From an uncultured Prevotellaceae bacterium (GTDB lineage: Bacteria > Bacteroidota > Bacteroidia > Bacteroidales > Bacteroidaceae): 34,621 nt of DNA. The stretch's first letter is position 1. The number at the start of each line of letters is the position of its first letter. The stretch covers positions 1 to 34,621 of the forward strand of contig CAMJQA010000037.1 of NCBI GenBank assembly GCA_946407895.1, in the 5' to 3' direction. A program made the translations under genes and the position numbers. The notes under the pieces are model-generated. The model did not search any database. It saw nothing but the letters and a program-made list of their open reading frames with translations, and was not told the DNA's origin. Positions 23,830 through 32,580 of this stretch are shown one piece after another.

Positions 23830-25170
23830 ATGTATAAGTATTTTCCCCATACAGAGGAAGACCTGCAGCTGATGCTGCGGCGTGTGGGCGTTCGGTCGCT
23901 CGACGACCTCTATGCCGACATTCCCGAGGCTGTACGCTTCCGCCGCGAGTATAACCTGCCCGAGGCGATGAGCGAGGTCGAGCTCAGGCAACTGTTCAGC
24001 GAGGTCTCCCGTTCAATGCAGAACGCACCGCTCACCGTCTTTGCCGGCGCTGGTGTATACGACCACTACGCCCCTTCGGTGGTGCAGCACATCATCGGGC
24101 GCTCCGAGTTCCTCACCAGCTATACGCCCTACCAGGCCGAGGTGTCGCAGGGCACCCTGCACTATATCTTCGAGTATCAGTCCATGATGGCCGAGCTGAC
24201 GGGCATGGATGTCTCCAATGCTTCCATGTACGACGGTGCCACGGCCACGGCCGAGGCCGCTCTGATGGCCTTTGCCTCGGCCAAGAAGGCGGACACCGTG
24301 CTGCTTAGCGGCACGCTGGACCCCAAGGTGGCGCGCGTGGTGGAGACGTATGCCAAATATCATGGCATTCGTATCGGGAAGGTTGCCGCCCGCGACGGCG
24401 TGACCGACCGCGAGGACCTTTCCCGCAGGCTGCAGGCCGGAGGCATAGCCGGCGTTATCGTTCAGGCTCCAAACTATTATGGTATTGTTGAGGACTTTAG
24501 CGGCCTCTCCGACGAGGTACACGCCCAGAAGGCCCTGCTGGTCATCAACAGCGTTGCTGCCGACCTGGCCGTGCTGAAGACACCCGCCGAGTGGGGTGCC
24601 GACATTGCGGTGGGCGATGCACAGTCGCTGGGCATACCCATGTCGTTCGGCGGGCCGGGCCTGGGATACATGTGCTGCACGGAGAAGCTCATACGCAAGA
24701 TGCCCGGCCGCATCGTGGGCCTGACGCGTGACAACCGGGGGCAGCGTGCCTTCGTGCTAACCCTGCAGGCACGCGAGCAGCACATACGTCGGCAGAAGGC
24801 CACGTCGAACATCTGCTCCAACCAGAGCCTGATGGCCCTGTACGTAACCGTCTATATGTCGCTGATGGGGCCGAAGGGTCTGCGCGAGGCAGCCGAGCTC
24901 TCCTACGGCGGGGCGCACTACCTGTGCGAGCAGTTGCAGCAGACGGGCTACTTCCGCCCCTGCTACGACCAGCCCTACCTGAACGAGTTCTGCATGCGGT
25001 ACGACGGCGATGTGGATGCCCTGCAGGCCGGGTGTGCCGACGAGGGTTTCATGGCCGGCGTGAAGCTGGACGAGCACACGGTGATGTTCGCCGTTACCGA
25101 GAAGCGCACACGCGATGAGATTGATGATTTTGTTGATACCATAAAGCAGATAAGGGAGGAACAGGCATGA
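23830..25170 (+). CDS. gcvPA: Glycine dehydrogenase (decarboxylating) subunit 1
   Basis: The 446-aa protein is the N-terminal half of the split P-protein, which decarboxylates glycine. YFPHTEEDLQLMLRRVGV and DLYADIPEAVRF open the protein, as expected for GcvPA. FAGAGVYDHYAPSVV, TPYQAEVSQGTLHYIFEYQS and MSFGGPGLGYMCCTEK are further family marks. The PLP lysine is on the partner subunit. The gene overlaps gcvPB by 4 nt (ATGA), consistent with coupled 1:1 synthesis of the two subunits. Confidence 0.97.
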   Translation: MYKYFPHTEEDLQLMLRRVGVRSLDDLYADIPEAVRFRREYNLPEAMSEVELRQLFSEVSRSMQNAPLTVFAGAGVYDHYAPSVVQHIIGRSEFLTSYTPYQAEVSQGTLHYIFEYQSMMAELTGMDVSNASMYDGATATAEAALMAFASAKKADTVLLSGTLDPKVARVVETYAKYHGIRIGKVAARDGVTDREDLSRRLQAGGIAGVIVQAPNYYGIVEDFSGLSDEVHAQKALLVINSVAADLAVLKTPAEWGADIAVGDAQSLGIPMSFGGPGLGYMCCTEKLIRKMPGRIVGLTRDNRGQRAFVLTLQAREQHIRRQKATSNICSNQSLMALYVTVYMSLMGPKGLREAAELSYGGAHYLCEQLQQTGYFRPCYDQPYLNEFCMRYDGDVDALQAGCADEGFMAGVKLDEHTVMFAVTEKRTRDEIDDFVDTIKQIREEQA

Positions 25171-26645
25171 ATAACAGACTCTATGGAAACCTCATCTTCG
25201 AGCTCTCGAGGAAGGGGAGGCAGGGCTATACGCTGCCCCGCAATACTTACGGCAGCCATACCGACGAGCTGCCCGCATCACTCAGGCGCCAGGCCGCGCT
25301 CAAACTGCCCGAGTGCGACGAACTGACCGTGGTGCGCCACTACACGAACCTCAGTCACGACAACTTTGGCGTCAATGACGGCTTCTACCCATTGGGCTCG
25401 TGCACAATGAAGTACAACCCCGTCATCGACGAGGAGATAGCGGCCCTGGAGGCCTTCGCTGCCCTCCACCCCCTGCAGCCCGCCGATACGTGCCAGCACG
25501 CCCTGGGGCTGTACTATGCCCTGCAGCAGTCGCTCGCCGAGCTGACGGGCATGAAGGAGTTCACCCTGAACCCGTGCGCGGGGGCACATGGCGAGCTGAC
25601 GGGCCTGATGGTCATACGCGCATATCACCAGAGCCGTGGCGATGAGGCGCGCACGAAGGTCTTGATACCTGACTCGGCCCACGGCACCAATCCCGCCTCG
25701 GCCGCGGTTTGCGGACTGGAGGTGGTGGAGGTGAAGTCGGGCCCCGACGGGCTGGTCGACGTAGCCGACCTCGAGCGCCTGATCTCGGAGCAAGGCCCTT
25801 CGATAGCGGCCATGATGATGACTAACCCCAACACCCTGGGCATCTTCGAGCACGACATACCCCTGATTACCCAGATGGTGCACCGGTGCGGCGCGCTGAT
25901 GTACTACGACGGCGCTAACCTGAACCCCCTGCTGGGCGTGTGCCGTCCGGGCGACATGGGCTTCGACGTCATGCACGTCAACCTCCATAAGACGTTCTCC
26001 ACCCCTCACGGCGGAGGCGGCCCGGGCAGCGGGCCAGTAGGTGTGCGCGAGGGGCTGGAGCCCTTCCTGCCTACGCCCCGTGTGGTGGAGCGGGCAGGCA
26101 CGTACAGCGTTGAGACCGGCGACTATGAGCAGTCGCTCGGTTCCGTGGGCTGCTTCTTCGGCAACTTCGGCGTGATGGTCCGCGCCTACGCCTATATCCT
26201 GTCGCTGGGGCGCGAGAACGTGCGCATGGTGGGCCCCCTCGCAACCCTGAATGCCAACTACGTGAAGGAGTCGCTGCGCGACGTGTATGAACTGCCCATC
26301 GGCGGGCTCTGCAAGCACGAGTTCGTCTTCGACGGCCTGAAGGACAAGTCGACGGGCGTTACCACCATGGACGTAGCCAAGCGCCTGCTCGACTACGGCT
26401 ATCACGCGCCCACCATTTACTTCCCCCTGCTCTTCCACGAGAGCCTCATGATAGAGCCTACCGAGAACGAGTCGCTCGACACGCTGGATGCCTTCATACA
26501 GGTGATGCGCCGTATCGCCGACGAGGCCAAGACGGACCCAGAAAGGGTGAAGGCGGCACCCCTGACTACCCCCATCGGGCGGGTCGACGACGTGCTGGCC
26601 GCCCGCCAGCCCGTAGTAACCTTCAAGCAGATGAGCCATGAGTAG
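25167..26645 (+). CDS. gcvPB: Glycine dehydrogenase (decarboxylating) subunit 2
   Basis: The 492-aa protein is the PLP-binding C-terminal half of the split P-protein. The Schiff-base lysine is Lys275 in VNLHKTFSTPHGGGGPGSGP. Other marks are FYPLGSCTMKYNP at about 73-85, the PDSAHGTNPASAA segment and YYDGANLNPLLG. It forms a heterotetramer with GcvPA and passes aminomethyl groups to lipoyl-GcvH. It overlaps gcvPA by 4 nt and lpd by 8 nt, so the three are tightly coupled. Confidence 0.97.
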   Translation: MNNRLYGNLIFELSRKGRQGYTLPRNTYGSHTDELPASLRRQAALKLPECDELTVVRHYTNLSHDNFGVNDGFYPLGSCTMKYNPVIDEEIAALEAFAALHPLQPADTCQHALGLYYALQQSLAELTGMKEFTLNPCAGAHGELTGLMVIRAYHQSRGDEARTKVLIPDSAHGTNPASAAVCGLEVVEVKSGPDGLVDVADLERLISEQGPSIAAMMMTNPNTLGIFEHDIPLITQMVHRCGALMYYDGANLNPLLGVCRPGDMGFDVMHVNLHKTFSTPHGGGGPGSGPVGVREGLEPFLPTPRVVERAGTYSVETGDYEQSLGSVGCFFGNFGVMVRAYAYILSLGRENVRMVGPLATLNANYVKESLRDVYELPIGGLCKHEFVFDGLKDKSTGVTTMDVAKRLLDYGYHAPTIYFPLLFHESLMIEPTENESLDTLDAFIQVMRRIADEAKTDPERVKAAPLTTPIGRVDDVLAARQPVVTFKQMSHE

Positions 26646-27888
26646 CGAGCATGCAGACCTCATCGTCATAGGCGCGGGCCCTGGCGGGTACCGAGCCGCC
26701 GAGTACGCTGCCAGCCAGGGCCTGCGGGTGACGGTTGTGGAACGCGCCCTGGTGGGCGGCACCTGCCTGAACCGTGGCTGCATCCCTACGAAGGCCTACG
26801 CCCACTCAGCCTCGCTGGCCGAGGCCATTGAGCGCCGCGACCGCATCGTGGAGCAACTGCGCGCGGGCGTGGAGCAACTGCTCGCCGCCCCGGGCATCAC
26901 CCTGCTGAGGGGGGCGGCCCGCATGGCGGGGCCCGACCGCGTGGAGATGCCCGACGGCACCGTCCTCCAGGCCCCGCACATCATCATAGCTACCGGGAGC
27001 CAGGCCCGCATGATTCGCGCCGAGGGCATCGATACCGACCCTCGCGTACTGACCAGTACCGGCCTGCTGGAGCTACGCGAGCTGCCCCGGCGGCTCTGCA
27101 TCGTTGGCGCCGGAGTGATTGGCATGGAGATGGCCTGCGCCTTCCGCCGCTTCGGCTCCGAGGTCACGGTCATCGAGTACCTGCGCGAGTGCCTGCCTAT
27201 GCTGGACAGCGACGTGGCCAAGCGCCTGCGCAAGCTCATGGAAAGGCAGGGCATCGCGTTCCGTATGAAGACGGCTGTCAGCTCCCTGTCCGATATCGAT
27301 GCCGATGCCATCCTCATTGCTACGGGGCGCCGCCCGCTTACCGAGGGGCTCGGCCTGGAGAATGCGGGCATCGAACCCGATGCCGCCGGAGCCATACCGG
27401 TGGACGACAATATGCAGAGCGCCCAGCCCGCGGTCTATGCCATAGGCGACGTCAACGGGCGCCAGTTGCTGGCCCACGCGGCCGAGATGCAGGCCCTGCG
27501 CGCCGTGAACCATATACTGGGCCGCGCGGACAGCATACGACTGGACGTGATGCCGTCGGCCATCTTCACCTCGCCCGAGGCCGCCTGCGTGGGCCCCAGC
27601 GAGGACCAATTGAAGGCCCAGGGCCTGGCCTACCGCTGCCGCAAGGCCTTCTGGCGCGCCAACGGAAAGGCACTGGCCATGAACCAGGCAGAGGGCCTGC
27701 TGAAGCTCTTCACCGACGCCGACGAGCGCCTTATAGGGTGCCACGCCTTCGGTGCCCATGCCGCCGACATCGTGCAGGAGGCAGCGGCCCTCATCTCACT
27801 GGGCGCCACGCTCCAGCAGCTGCGCGGCATCGTGCACATCCACCCCACGCTCTCCGAGGTGCTCATGCAGGCTGCCTGGCAGGATTAG
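26638..27888 (+). CDS. lpd: Dihydrolipoyl dehydrogenase (short form)
   Basis: The 416-aa FAD flavoprotein reoxidises dihydrolipoyl-GcvH with NAD+ and completes the glycine cleavage system. The FAD motif is GAGPGGYRAAEYAA, and the redox disulfide is Cys43-Cys48 in GGTCLNRGCIPTKA. The NAD-binding motif is VGAGVIGMEMACAFRRFGSE, YAIGDVNGR is the second FAD motif, and the C-terminal catalytic pair is His402 and Glu407 in HIHPTLSEV. It is some 40-50 residues shorter than most relatives, mainly because the segment after the redox disulfide is condensed. All catalytic elements remain. It overlaps gcvPB and ends the operon. Confidence 0.94.
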   Translation: MSSEHADLIVIGAGPGGYRAAEYAASQGLRVTVVERALVGGTCLNRGCIPTKAYAHSASLAEAIERRDRIVEQLRAGVEQLLAAPGITLLRGAARMAGPDRVEMPDGTVLQAPHIIIATGSQARMIRAEGIDTDPRVLTSTGLLELRELPRRLCIVGAGVIGMEMACAFRRFGSEVTVIEYLRECLPMLDSDVAKRLRKLMERQGIAFRMKTAVSSLSDIDADAILIATGRRPLTEGLGLENAGIEPDAAGAIPVDDNMQSAQPAVYAIGDVNGRQLLAHAAEMQALRAVNHILGRADSIRLDVMPSAIFTSPEAACVGPSEDQLKAQGLAYRCRKAFWRANGKALAMNQAEGLLKLFTDADERLIGCHAFGAHAADIVQEAAALISLGATLQQLRGIVHIHPTLSEVLMQAAWQD

Positions 27889-27970
27889 GCCCTCGGATGG
27901 TGACGCGCGGTGGCGGTCTATGCCTGTCCAGCCCCGTCCGTGGCAGTAGCATTCACTGACGTTAGGATAT

Positions 27971-28014
27971 AAAAAAGGTAACCTTTCATGGCCTGAAAGG
28001 TTACCTTTCGTTTT
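27971..28014. terminator. Bidirectional terminator after lpd
   Basis: A perfect 15-bp stem pairs AAAGGTAACCTTTCA (27974-27988) with TGAAAGGTTACCTTT (27994-28008) around a 5-nt loop, with A residues before and CGTTTT after. It follows the lpd stop by 82 nt and ends the gcv operon. Confidence 0.9.
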
Positions 28015-28064
28015 ATATTGTCCCGATCTTCGTGTTTCGTAGTTTCTTCTTCTTAATATGTAGG

Positions 28065-28210
28065 CTTACCTTTCGAGGTCTCTGAACTGACCTTTCATAG
28101 TCCCTTTCCTTACCGCCCGAAATATACTGGCTGAACCTACCTATTTGCTGAAGTATACTTTACCTAGTAGCTGAAGTATACTTTACCTAGTAGCTGAAGT
28201 ATACTATACG
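28065..28210. repeat. Degenerate 22-23-bp array between lpd and mscS
   Basis: The sequence 28148-28203 holds three copies starting CTGAAGTATAC, exactly 23 bp apart (28148, 28171, 28194), separated by TTTACCTAGTAG. Before them, 28066-28131 shows looser 22-bp steps beginning TTACC or TGACC. The rest of the 460-bp gap to mscS holds the lpd terminator and a T-rich stretch with short inverted repeats (GGGCA/TGCCC near 28253-28283). No gene was seen. Confidence 0.75.
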
Positions 28211-28348
28211 TAAAACCCCCCTTTTTGGCGCATTTTTGCCCTGCCCACTTCGGGCAATCCGCAAAGTGCCCAATCCGGACTTTTTTCCTGGTGAAAAGAG
28301 CATCAAAAACTGACCCTTTTCTGTGCCTTTTCCCTGGCTGTTCTACGG

Positions 28349-29236
28349 CTACGACTGGTGTACCTGCACCTGCGGGAAGGGGAAGCCTATGCCTCTGCGG
28401 TTGAACTCCTCGTAGATGTGGCGGTTCAGGTCGAACCATACGCCCCAGTAGTCGGCCGTGCGTACCCACAGGCGGACGGTGAAGTTCACGCTGCTGTCGG
28501 CCAGTTCGCCCAGTTCCACGAAGGGCGCGGCCGGTGCCTCGGGCACGGTGAGGATTCGCTTGTCAGCCTTTACGATGTCCAATACGGCCTGTCGCACTGC
28601 CTCAACCTCGGTGCCGTACTCCACGCCCACGGTCTGGTCCACGCGCCGCAGGTCGTTATGGCTGTAGTTACGGATGACGCCGCTCGAGAGCGCGCCGTTC
28701 GGCACGAATATCTCCTTGTTGTCGACCGTAGTGATTATGGTGTGGAATATCTGTATGGCCTTCACCGTGCCGCTCACACCCTGCGCCTCCACGAAGTCGC
28801 CTACCTTGTAGGGCCTCAGCAACAGCAGTATGATTCCTCCGGCCAGGTTCTGCAGGTTGCCGCTCAGCGCCATGCCGATGGCTACGCCGGCTGATGCCAG
28901 CAGGGCCGCGAACGACGTGGTATTGATGCCAAGGGCACTTACCACCGTAATGATGAGCAGCACCATCAGCAGTATGTTCACGAAGCTGCGCAGGAAGGTC
29001 TGTATCGTAAGGTCGACCTTTCGGCGTTCCAGGGTGCGGGCCACTATGCCGTTTATGAACTTGATGACGTACCTTCCTACGATGAATATCACCGCGGCCA
29101 GCAATACGCTCTTGCCCGCCTCTACTCCCAGGTTGATGACCTGCGTTATCAGCTGGTCAAGGTTACCGTTACTCACGGCCTCCAGGGCCGCCTTCCCCGT
29201 CTGCAGGGGTTCTGCTTGTATCAGATTCATACTCAT
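28349..29236 (-). CDS. MscS-family mechanosensitive ion channel
   Basis: The 295-aa inner-membrane channel releases solutes under hypo-osmotic stress. Predicted membrane helices lie at about residues 43-61 and 82-104. The pore-lining TM3 follows (about 106-150) with the Gly/Ala-rich ASAGVAIGMALSGNLQNLAG and ILLLLRPYKVGDFV. The cytoplasmic beta domain begins with VSGTVKAIQIFHTII and VPNGALSSGVIRNYS, and ends with an alpha/beta domain. Length and order are standard for the small MscS type. ATG at 29230 is an alternative start. It is co-oriented with the upstream lipoprotein gene, 18 nt away. Confidence 0.95.
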   Translation of the reverse strand: MSMNLIQAEPLQTGKAALEAVSNGNLDQLITQVINLGVEAGKSVLLAAVIFIVGRYVIKFINGIVARTLERRKVDLTIQTFLRSFVNILLMVLLIITVVSALGINTTSFAALLASAGVAIGMALSGNLQNLAGGIILLLLRPYKVGDFVEAQGVSGTVKAIQIFHTIITTVDNKEIFVPNGALSSGVIRNYSHNDLRRVDQTVGVEYGTEVEAVRQAVLDIVKADKRILTVPEAPAAPFVELGELADSSVNFTVRLWVRTADYWGVWFDLNRHIYEEFNRRGIGFPFPQVQVHQS

Positions 29237-29254
29237 TGTTTTTATGTGTTTTTG

Positions 29255-29971
29255 TTATTGGTTTTCTTGGTCTATCCTGAACATGCCTATCAGGCTGTTG
29301 CCGTCGTCCCACGTCGAGTCGAGCGTTACGGCCGTCTCGCCGTCCACTACGATGGCCGTGAAGGTGAAGCCCACCGACCCTGCCTGCCGTAGCGATACCC
29401 GTTCGCCCGCCTTCATCTTGCCTATGAGCCATCTGGTGCCGCTTTCCCTTATCGGCAGCACGATGTGGTGCTCGCGCCCTCCGTACCGTAAGGTCAGCCC
29501 GGCCGTCATGTCCTCCAGCCCCCATACGACGGTCTCCTGGTCTGTGTAAAGGCCCAGGCCGTATCGTGCCGTAAGGTCCATGTCCGGTGCTTCGGCCAGT
29601 GCCTGCCTCAGCGGCTCGTTGTCGTCCACTACGCGGCTCAGCATGCTTATGGGGAACCGGTGGAAGAATACGCTCTGCATCCCTCCGTCGGTAACCGTCA
29701 TGGCCACGCCCTCGAAGCGTTCCTTCTTCATCGGCCTCTTCTTCGCCCCGTCCTCGTCCACGTAGGTCTTCATCGTGGAGTCGGCCCATAATATAATGTA
29801 CGAGCCGCTATATTCCCCTGCTATGGTGCTGGCTATCTCCTGCTTCTGCTGCTGGGTCAGCCTTACTTGCCGCAGCTCATCGCTCTGACAGCCCGCCATC
29901 AGCATCATCGCGGCTATAACAGCCGTCAGCCCTATGGCCCGTGCCGTCCATGTCCTACTTTTCCCCCTCAT
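29255..29971 (-). CDS. Lipoprotein, possibly DUF4840-like
   Basis: The 238-aa protein has a lipoprotein signal: basic MRGKSRTWTAR, a hydrophobic stretch and the lipobox LMAGC with the lipidated Cys28. The mature part begins with a Gln-rich helix (TQQQKQEIASTIAGEYSG), then alternates short beta strands. It resembles the DUF4840-type lipoproteins of Bacteroidales, in which a GEYSG motif near the start is common, but this match is from memory. Its role is unknown. It precedes mscS by 18 nt, so the two may be co-transcribed. In-frame ATG codons at 30001 and 30043 are alternatives; 29971 gives the most typical lipoprotein leader. Confidence 0.7.
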   Translation of the reverse strand: MRGKSRTWTARAIGLTAVIAAMMLMAGCQSDELRQVRLTQQQKQEIASTIAGEYSGSYIILWADSTMKTYVDEDGAKKRPMKKERFEGVAMTVTDGGMQSVFFHRFPISMLSRVVDDNEPLRQALAEAPDMDLTARYGLGLYTDQETVVWGLEDMTAGLTLRYGGREHHIVLPIRESGTRWLIGKMKAGERVSLRQAGSVGFTFTAIVVDGETAVTLDSTWDDGNSLIGMFRIDQENQ

Positions 29972-30080
29972 GCTCCCCGTTTTTTCAATCTCATATTTCA
30001 TATATTCAGTTCTTAATAGATTCCTTTTCTCAACTTGTTGCATACCGCTTTCCTCTTTGTTGTTGCGCCTGCACTTTCAA

Positions 30081-30430
30081 TCATATAACGATGCATTGCC
30101 CCTTTTTATTGCCTTCGGGCTCCAAAAATATGAACATTCCACCTGCCATGTTCATAGGAAAGGCAGCGTCGGCACCGAGACCGGCGACTGCCCGTCGAAA
30201 CGAGTGATATCTTACCATAGACGTGAATGGCATCACCCGGGACAACCACGTATTTGATAGCGTCGTAACTGCCACCAGCAATGGGCCTTTCGTTGCCGCT
30301 AAGCAGACTGGCAAACACATCGCCCACCGCGTCCTTGCTCTCCCTTTCCTCGAAGAGCAGTTTCCCATCCTTGCCCGCCTCAAGGAACAGTGAGCCTCCT
30401 GGCAACCTGTTACCTGAATTTGTCTAAACA
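30081..30430 (-). pseudogene. Frameshifted gene remnant of unknown family
   Basis: Two minus-strand frames together read like one decayed protein. From about 30425 an open frame without a start codon gives GSLFLEAGKDGKLLFEERES, then PIAGGSYDAIKYVVVPGDAI and HVYGKIS, which looks like beta structure. Near 30205-30215 the plausible reading shifts frame, and the 3' part reads AVAGLGADAAFPMNMAGGMF followed by IFLEPEGNKKG up to the stop at 30081. The original 5' end is missing. The shift point coincides with a dispersed hairpin element (30159-30203). I do not recognise the family. Confidence 0.5.
30159..30203. repeat. Dispersed ~45-bp hairpin element, copy 1
   Basis: AAAGGCAGCGTCGGCACCGA (30159-30178) and the following GACTGCCCGTCGAAACGAG match the element at 31735-31780 at most positions. 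The arms GGCAG and CTGCC can pair. It lies at the frameshift in the decayed gene. Confidence 0.65.
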
Positions 30431-30465
30431 CTTTGTCAATTTACTGCATTTTGTTGCATTTTGAT

Positions 30466-31710
30466 TTAATCAACCAGTTTCAGTTCTTCGCGTTTGTATG
30501 ATATAAGTAATTTATGTTTAGCAAGCACCTCGCAACCGAAGAGACCGTCTATCCCTTTGCTTTCTTTTAGATGCGATATATCAGAGAAGGTTGTCCATAG
30601 TTTCTTGAAGCAGCGGTTGCCAAGTGTCAGGGCTGTCTTGCCTTTCTTCACCGATGCCTGTCCTTCGCCGTAGCCTGTGAGTTGGCTTTTCTTGATGCCT
30701 TTGACTAAGGACGGATACTGCCGGAGCCAATCGTCTCCGAGCAGATTGGTTTGCGCTCCGCTGTCGAATGCCAAGGTTACGGGAATGCTACCCACTTGGC
30801 AATCAAAGGTCAGCAGATGACTTTTCTTCACACCTTTCACCGTTTGACACCGATAACCCTCGTTCATCAGCCATTGGTTGGTGGTATCTGGTCTAAGCAG
30901 TACGATTTCACCACCCTTGAAGTCAAAAAGCACGTCAAAGTCCTTGTAGAAGCTCTGCCCCAAGATGCCATGCACCGTTATTCCGACAGTCTCCAAATTA
31001 CTTAAGTCAGAAGTCATGATGTCCGTCTCGTGAACTGCAAGGCCGTTCATATCCATTGATTTTACATGGTGTACGCCGCAGACTGCACCCGTGCCTACTG
31101 CGCCGCGGCCGCCAGTTCCCATCACCTCTCCATCAATGTTGTGTTCAAAATACTTGCTGTTGAGGATAATGCCAGGTGCACCTGTATCGAAGAACATATT
31201 GCACGGCTGGCCATCGATAGTGACAGTCACGATAGGCAGTCCTCCATGACGATGGAGGGGAATATGAATTACGCTTTCTTCGTACTCCGCCTTTGCCGTA
31301 GGGGTAACTCTTCTTAGCGAAATATCTGCTTTCAGCAAATCGGCTTCAATTACCAGATTATCATCATTGAAAAGGAAAGTGGCCTCTGAGGTGCTACTGT
31401 CGGGTCTTGTTATGGTATAACACATCTTCAGCCCTGTGCTGTCTGGCACGGATCCAGTCAGATCCCAACCCGTCATTGGTGGCATCTGGGAGATAATCTG
31501 TTTCAGTACTTTGGCAGCCACTGGCTGTTTGATATTAGAGAGATGGAAGTCAGGGGCCAACAATTCATCAATGCCGTCAGGTGTATGATTCTGTGCGGCT
31601 GTTAGAATGTGCTCTGCTTTCGGTCTGCATGCGTTCACGTCTTGTGCTTTAGCTACTGAGGTCATTGCCACGATAGCTATGATAAGAGATAATGGTTTTG
31701 TTAATTTCAT
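30466..31710 (-). CDS. Exported two-domain aspartyl (retropepsin-like) protease homologue
   Basis: The 414-aa protein starts with a signal peptide (MKLTKPLSLIIAIVAMTSVA). An N-terminal domain of about 110 residues follows (HILTAAQNHTPDGIDELLAP), unassigned. Two copies of the retropepsin active-site motif come next: MFFDTGAPG with Asp175 and LAFDSGAQT with Asp316. Each is preceded by a strand of the IPVTVTIDGQP type and followed by the hydrophobic Gly motifs expected of the fold (ILGQSFYKDFDVLFDF and IDGLFGCEVLAKHKLLISY). Both domains in one chain could form an intramolecular dimer as in pepsin. It is the last intact gene of the ECF sigma operon. Function in proteolysis is inferred. Confidence 0.82.
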   Translation of the reverse strand: MKLTKPLSLIIAIVAMTSVAKAQDVNACRPKAEHILTAAQNHTPDGIDELLAPDFHLSNIKQPVAAKVLKQIISQMPPMTGWDLTGSVPDSTGLKMCYTITRPDSSTSEATFLFNDDNLVIEADLLKADISLRRVTPTAKAEYEESVIHIPLHRHGGLPIVTVTIDGQPCNMFFDTGAPGIILNSKYFEHNIDGEVMGTGGRGAVGTGAVCGVHHVKSMDMNGLAVHETDIMTSDLSNLETVGITVHGILGQSFYKDFDVLFDFKGGEIVLLRPDTTNQWLMNEGYRCQTVKGVKKSHLLTFDCQVGSIPVTLAFDSGAQTNLLGDDWLRQYPSLVKGIKKSQLTGYGEGQASVKKGKTALTLGNRCFKKLWTTFSDISHLKESKGIDGLFGCEVLAKHKLLISYKREELKLVD

Positions 31711-31734
31711 ATCTATGGATGATGATTTTCAGCA

Positions 31735-31780
31735 AAAGGACAGCGTTGGAACTGAGTCCGAAGACTGTCCTTGTCGAGAG
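31735..31780. repeat. Dispersed ~45-bp hairpin element, copy 2
   Basis: AAAGGACAGCGTTGGAACTGA begins the element (first 20 bases from 31735), which ends with GACTGTCCTTGTCGAGAG. Arms AAGGACAG (31736-31743) and CTGTCCTT (31765-31772) pair perfectly. Compared with copy 1 the stem changes on both arms so that pairing is kept. It sits in the 84-nt gap between two genes of the ECF operon. Confidence 0.7.
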
Positions 31781-31794
31781 AGAGTATTTATGGA

Positions 31795-32559
31795 TTATTT
31801 ATTTGTAGTAACCAAATAGACATCGTGAGTCTTGCCCTCAGCGCTTGCTTTCATGGCAACAGCCGTACCACGTTTCAGAATCTTTATTTCCTTGATGTCA
31901 CTACGGCTCAGTCGATCGAACTCGGACTTGGTTGCAGGATTGCCGTTCACTATATAGGTGATGACATCTGCCTGCTTCTTGGTAAAGACCTTCATCACAC
32001 CATGTTTTCCTTTGTCACCGTAGTCCTTTGCCTCCGTACTGCCCGGCTTGTAGATGTCAATATGGTCAATATCCAGCACGTTGATGCCGTTTATCTTTCC
32101 ATGGTATTCCTCGCCATCGAGAATAACCAGCGGATTGCGCATGGCTACGGGAACGTAGTTGGTTACGAGCGAAAGACCTAGAGAATCCGCCTGCTCTCTT
32201 GTCATGGTTCGAACTTTTGTCACGCTACGATATTTGGCACCGGGAATGCTGTCATCACTGACTGACTGCCAGCCACCATCCTTGTAATCGTGTATGACGA
32301 CCTGCTTGATACTTGGACCGCCTTCTATCTTTTCCCATGCACCTTTAGCCCATTCGCCCTCAGTGAAGATGTTGTGGATAGTGGTCTTTTCCGCATTATC
32401 GAGACGCTTTACTTCGTAATACTTGATGGTCTTGCCGATAAGTTGTGAGCCATCGAAGTTCTCTACATGGTGGCCGTCGATGACATAAAAGTCATGTTGT
32501 GCCAGAGCTACTGTGCTGCACAGAAGCAAGCAGAGTGCTGAAATCAAATTTTTTTTCAT
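31795..32559 (-). CDS. Secreted protein with three TonB-plug-like repeats
   Basis: The 254-aa protein has a clear signal peptide (MKKNLISALCLLLCSTVALA). The mature part carries three similar segments of a TonB-receptor-plug-like kind. They are FYVIDGHHVENFDGSQLIGK (about residues 24-52), LVILDGEEYHGKINGINVLD (144-195, running on to HGVMKVFTKK), and YIVNGNPATKSEFDRLSRSD (202-254). Each ends in an I-K/D-I-Y/L-K pattern like the plug motif IESIEVLKDASA. There is no beta barrel, so it is not a transporter. It may be a periplasmic or surface partner in signalling. It lies 21 nt after the membrane regulator gene of the ECF operon. No named family was recognised. Confidence 0.72.
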   Translation of the reverse strand: MKKNLISALCLLLCSTVALAQHDFYVIDGHHVENFDGSQLIGKTIKYYEVKRLDNAEKTTIHNIFTEGEWAKGAWEKIEGGPSIKQVVIHDYKDGGWQSVSDDSIPGAKYRSVTKVRTMTREQADSLGLSLVTNYVPVAMRNPLVILDGEEYHGKINGINVLDIDHIDIYKPGSTEAKDYGDKGKHGVMKVFTKKQADVITYIVNGNPATKSEFDRLSRSDIKEIKILKRGTAVAMKASAEGKTHDVYLVTTNK

Positions 32560-32580
32560 ACGTTTGGAGTTCTATTTGTT

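Noticed and set aside
28164..28469. Minus-strand ORF of 101 aa
   Set aside because: It overlaps mscS in another frame and continues into repeat sequence; no start signal. It may include a dispersed non-coding repeat.
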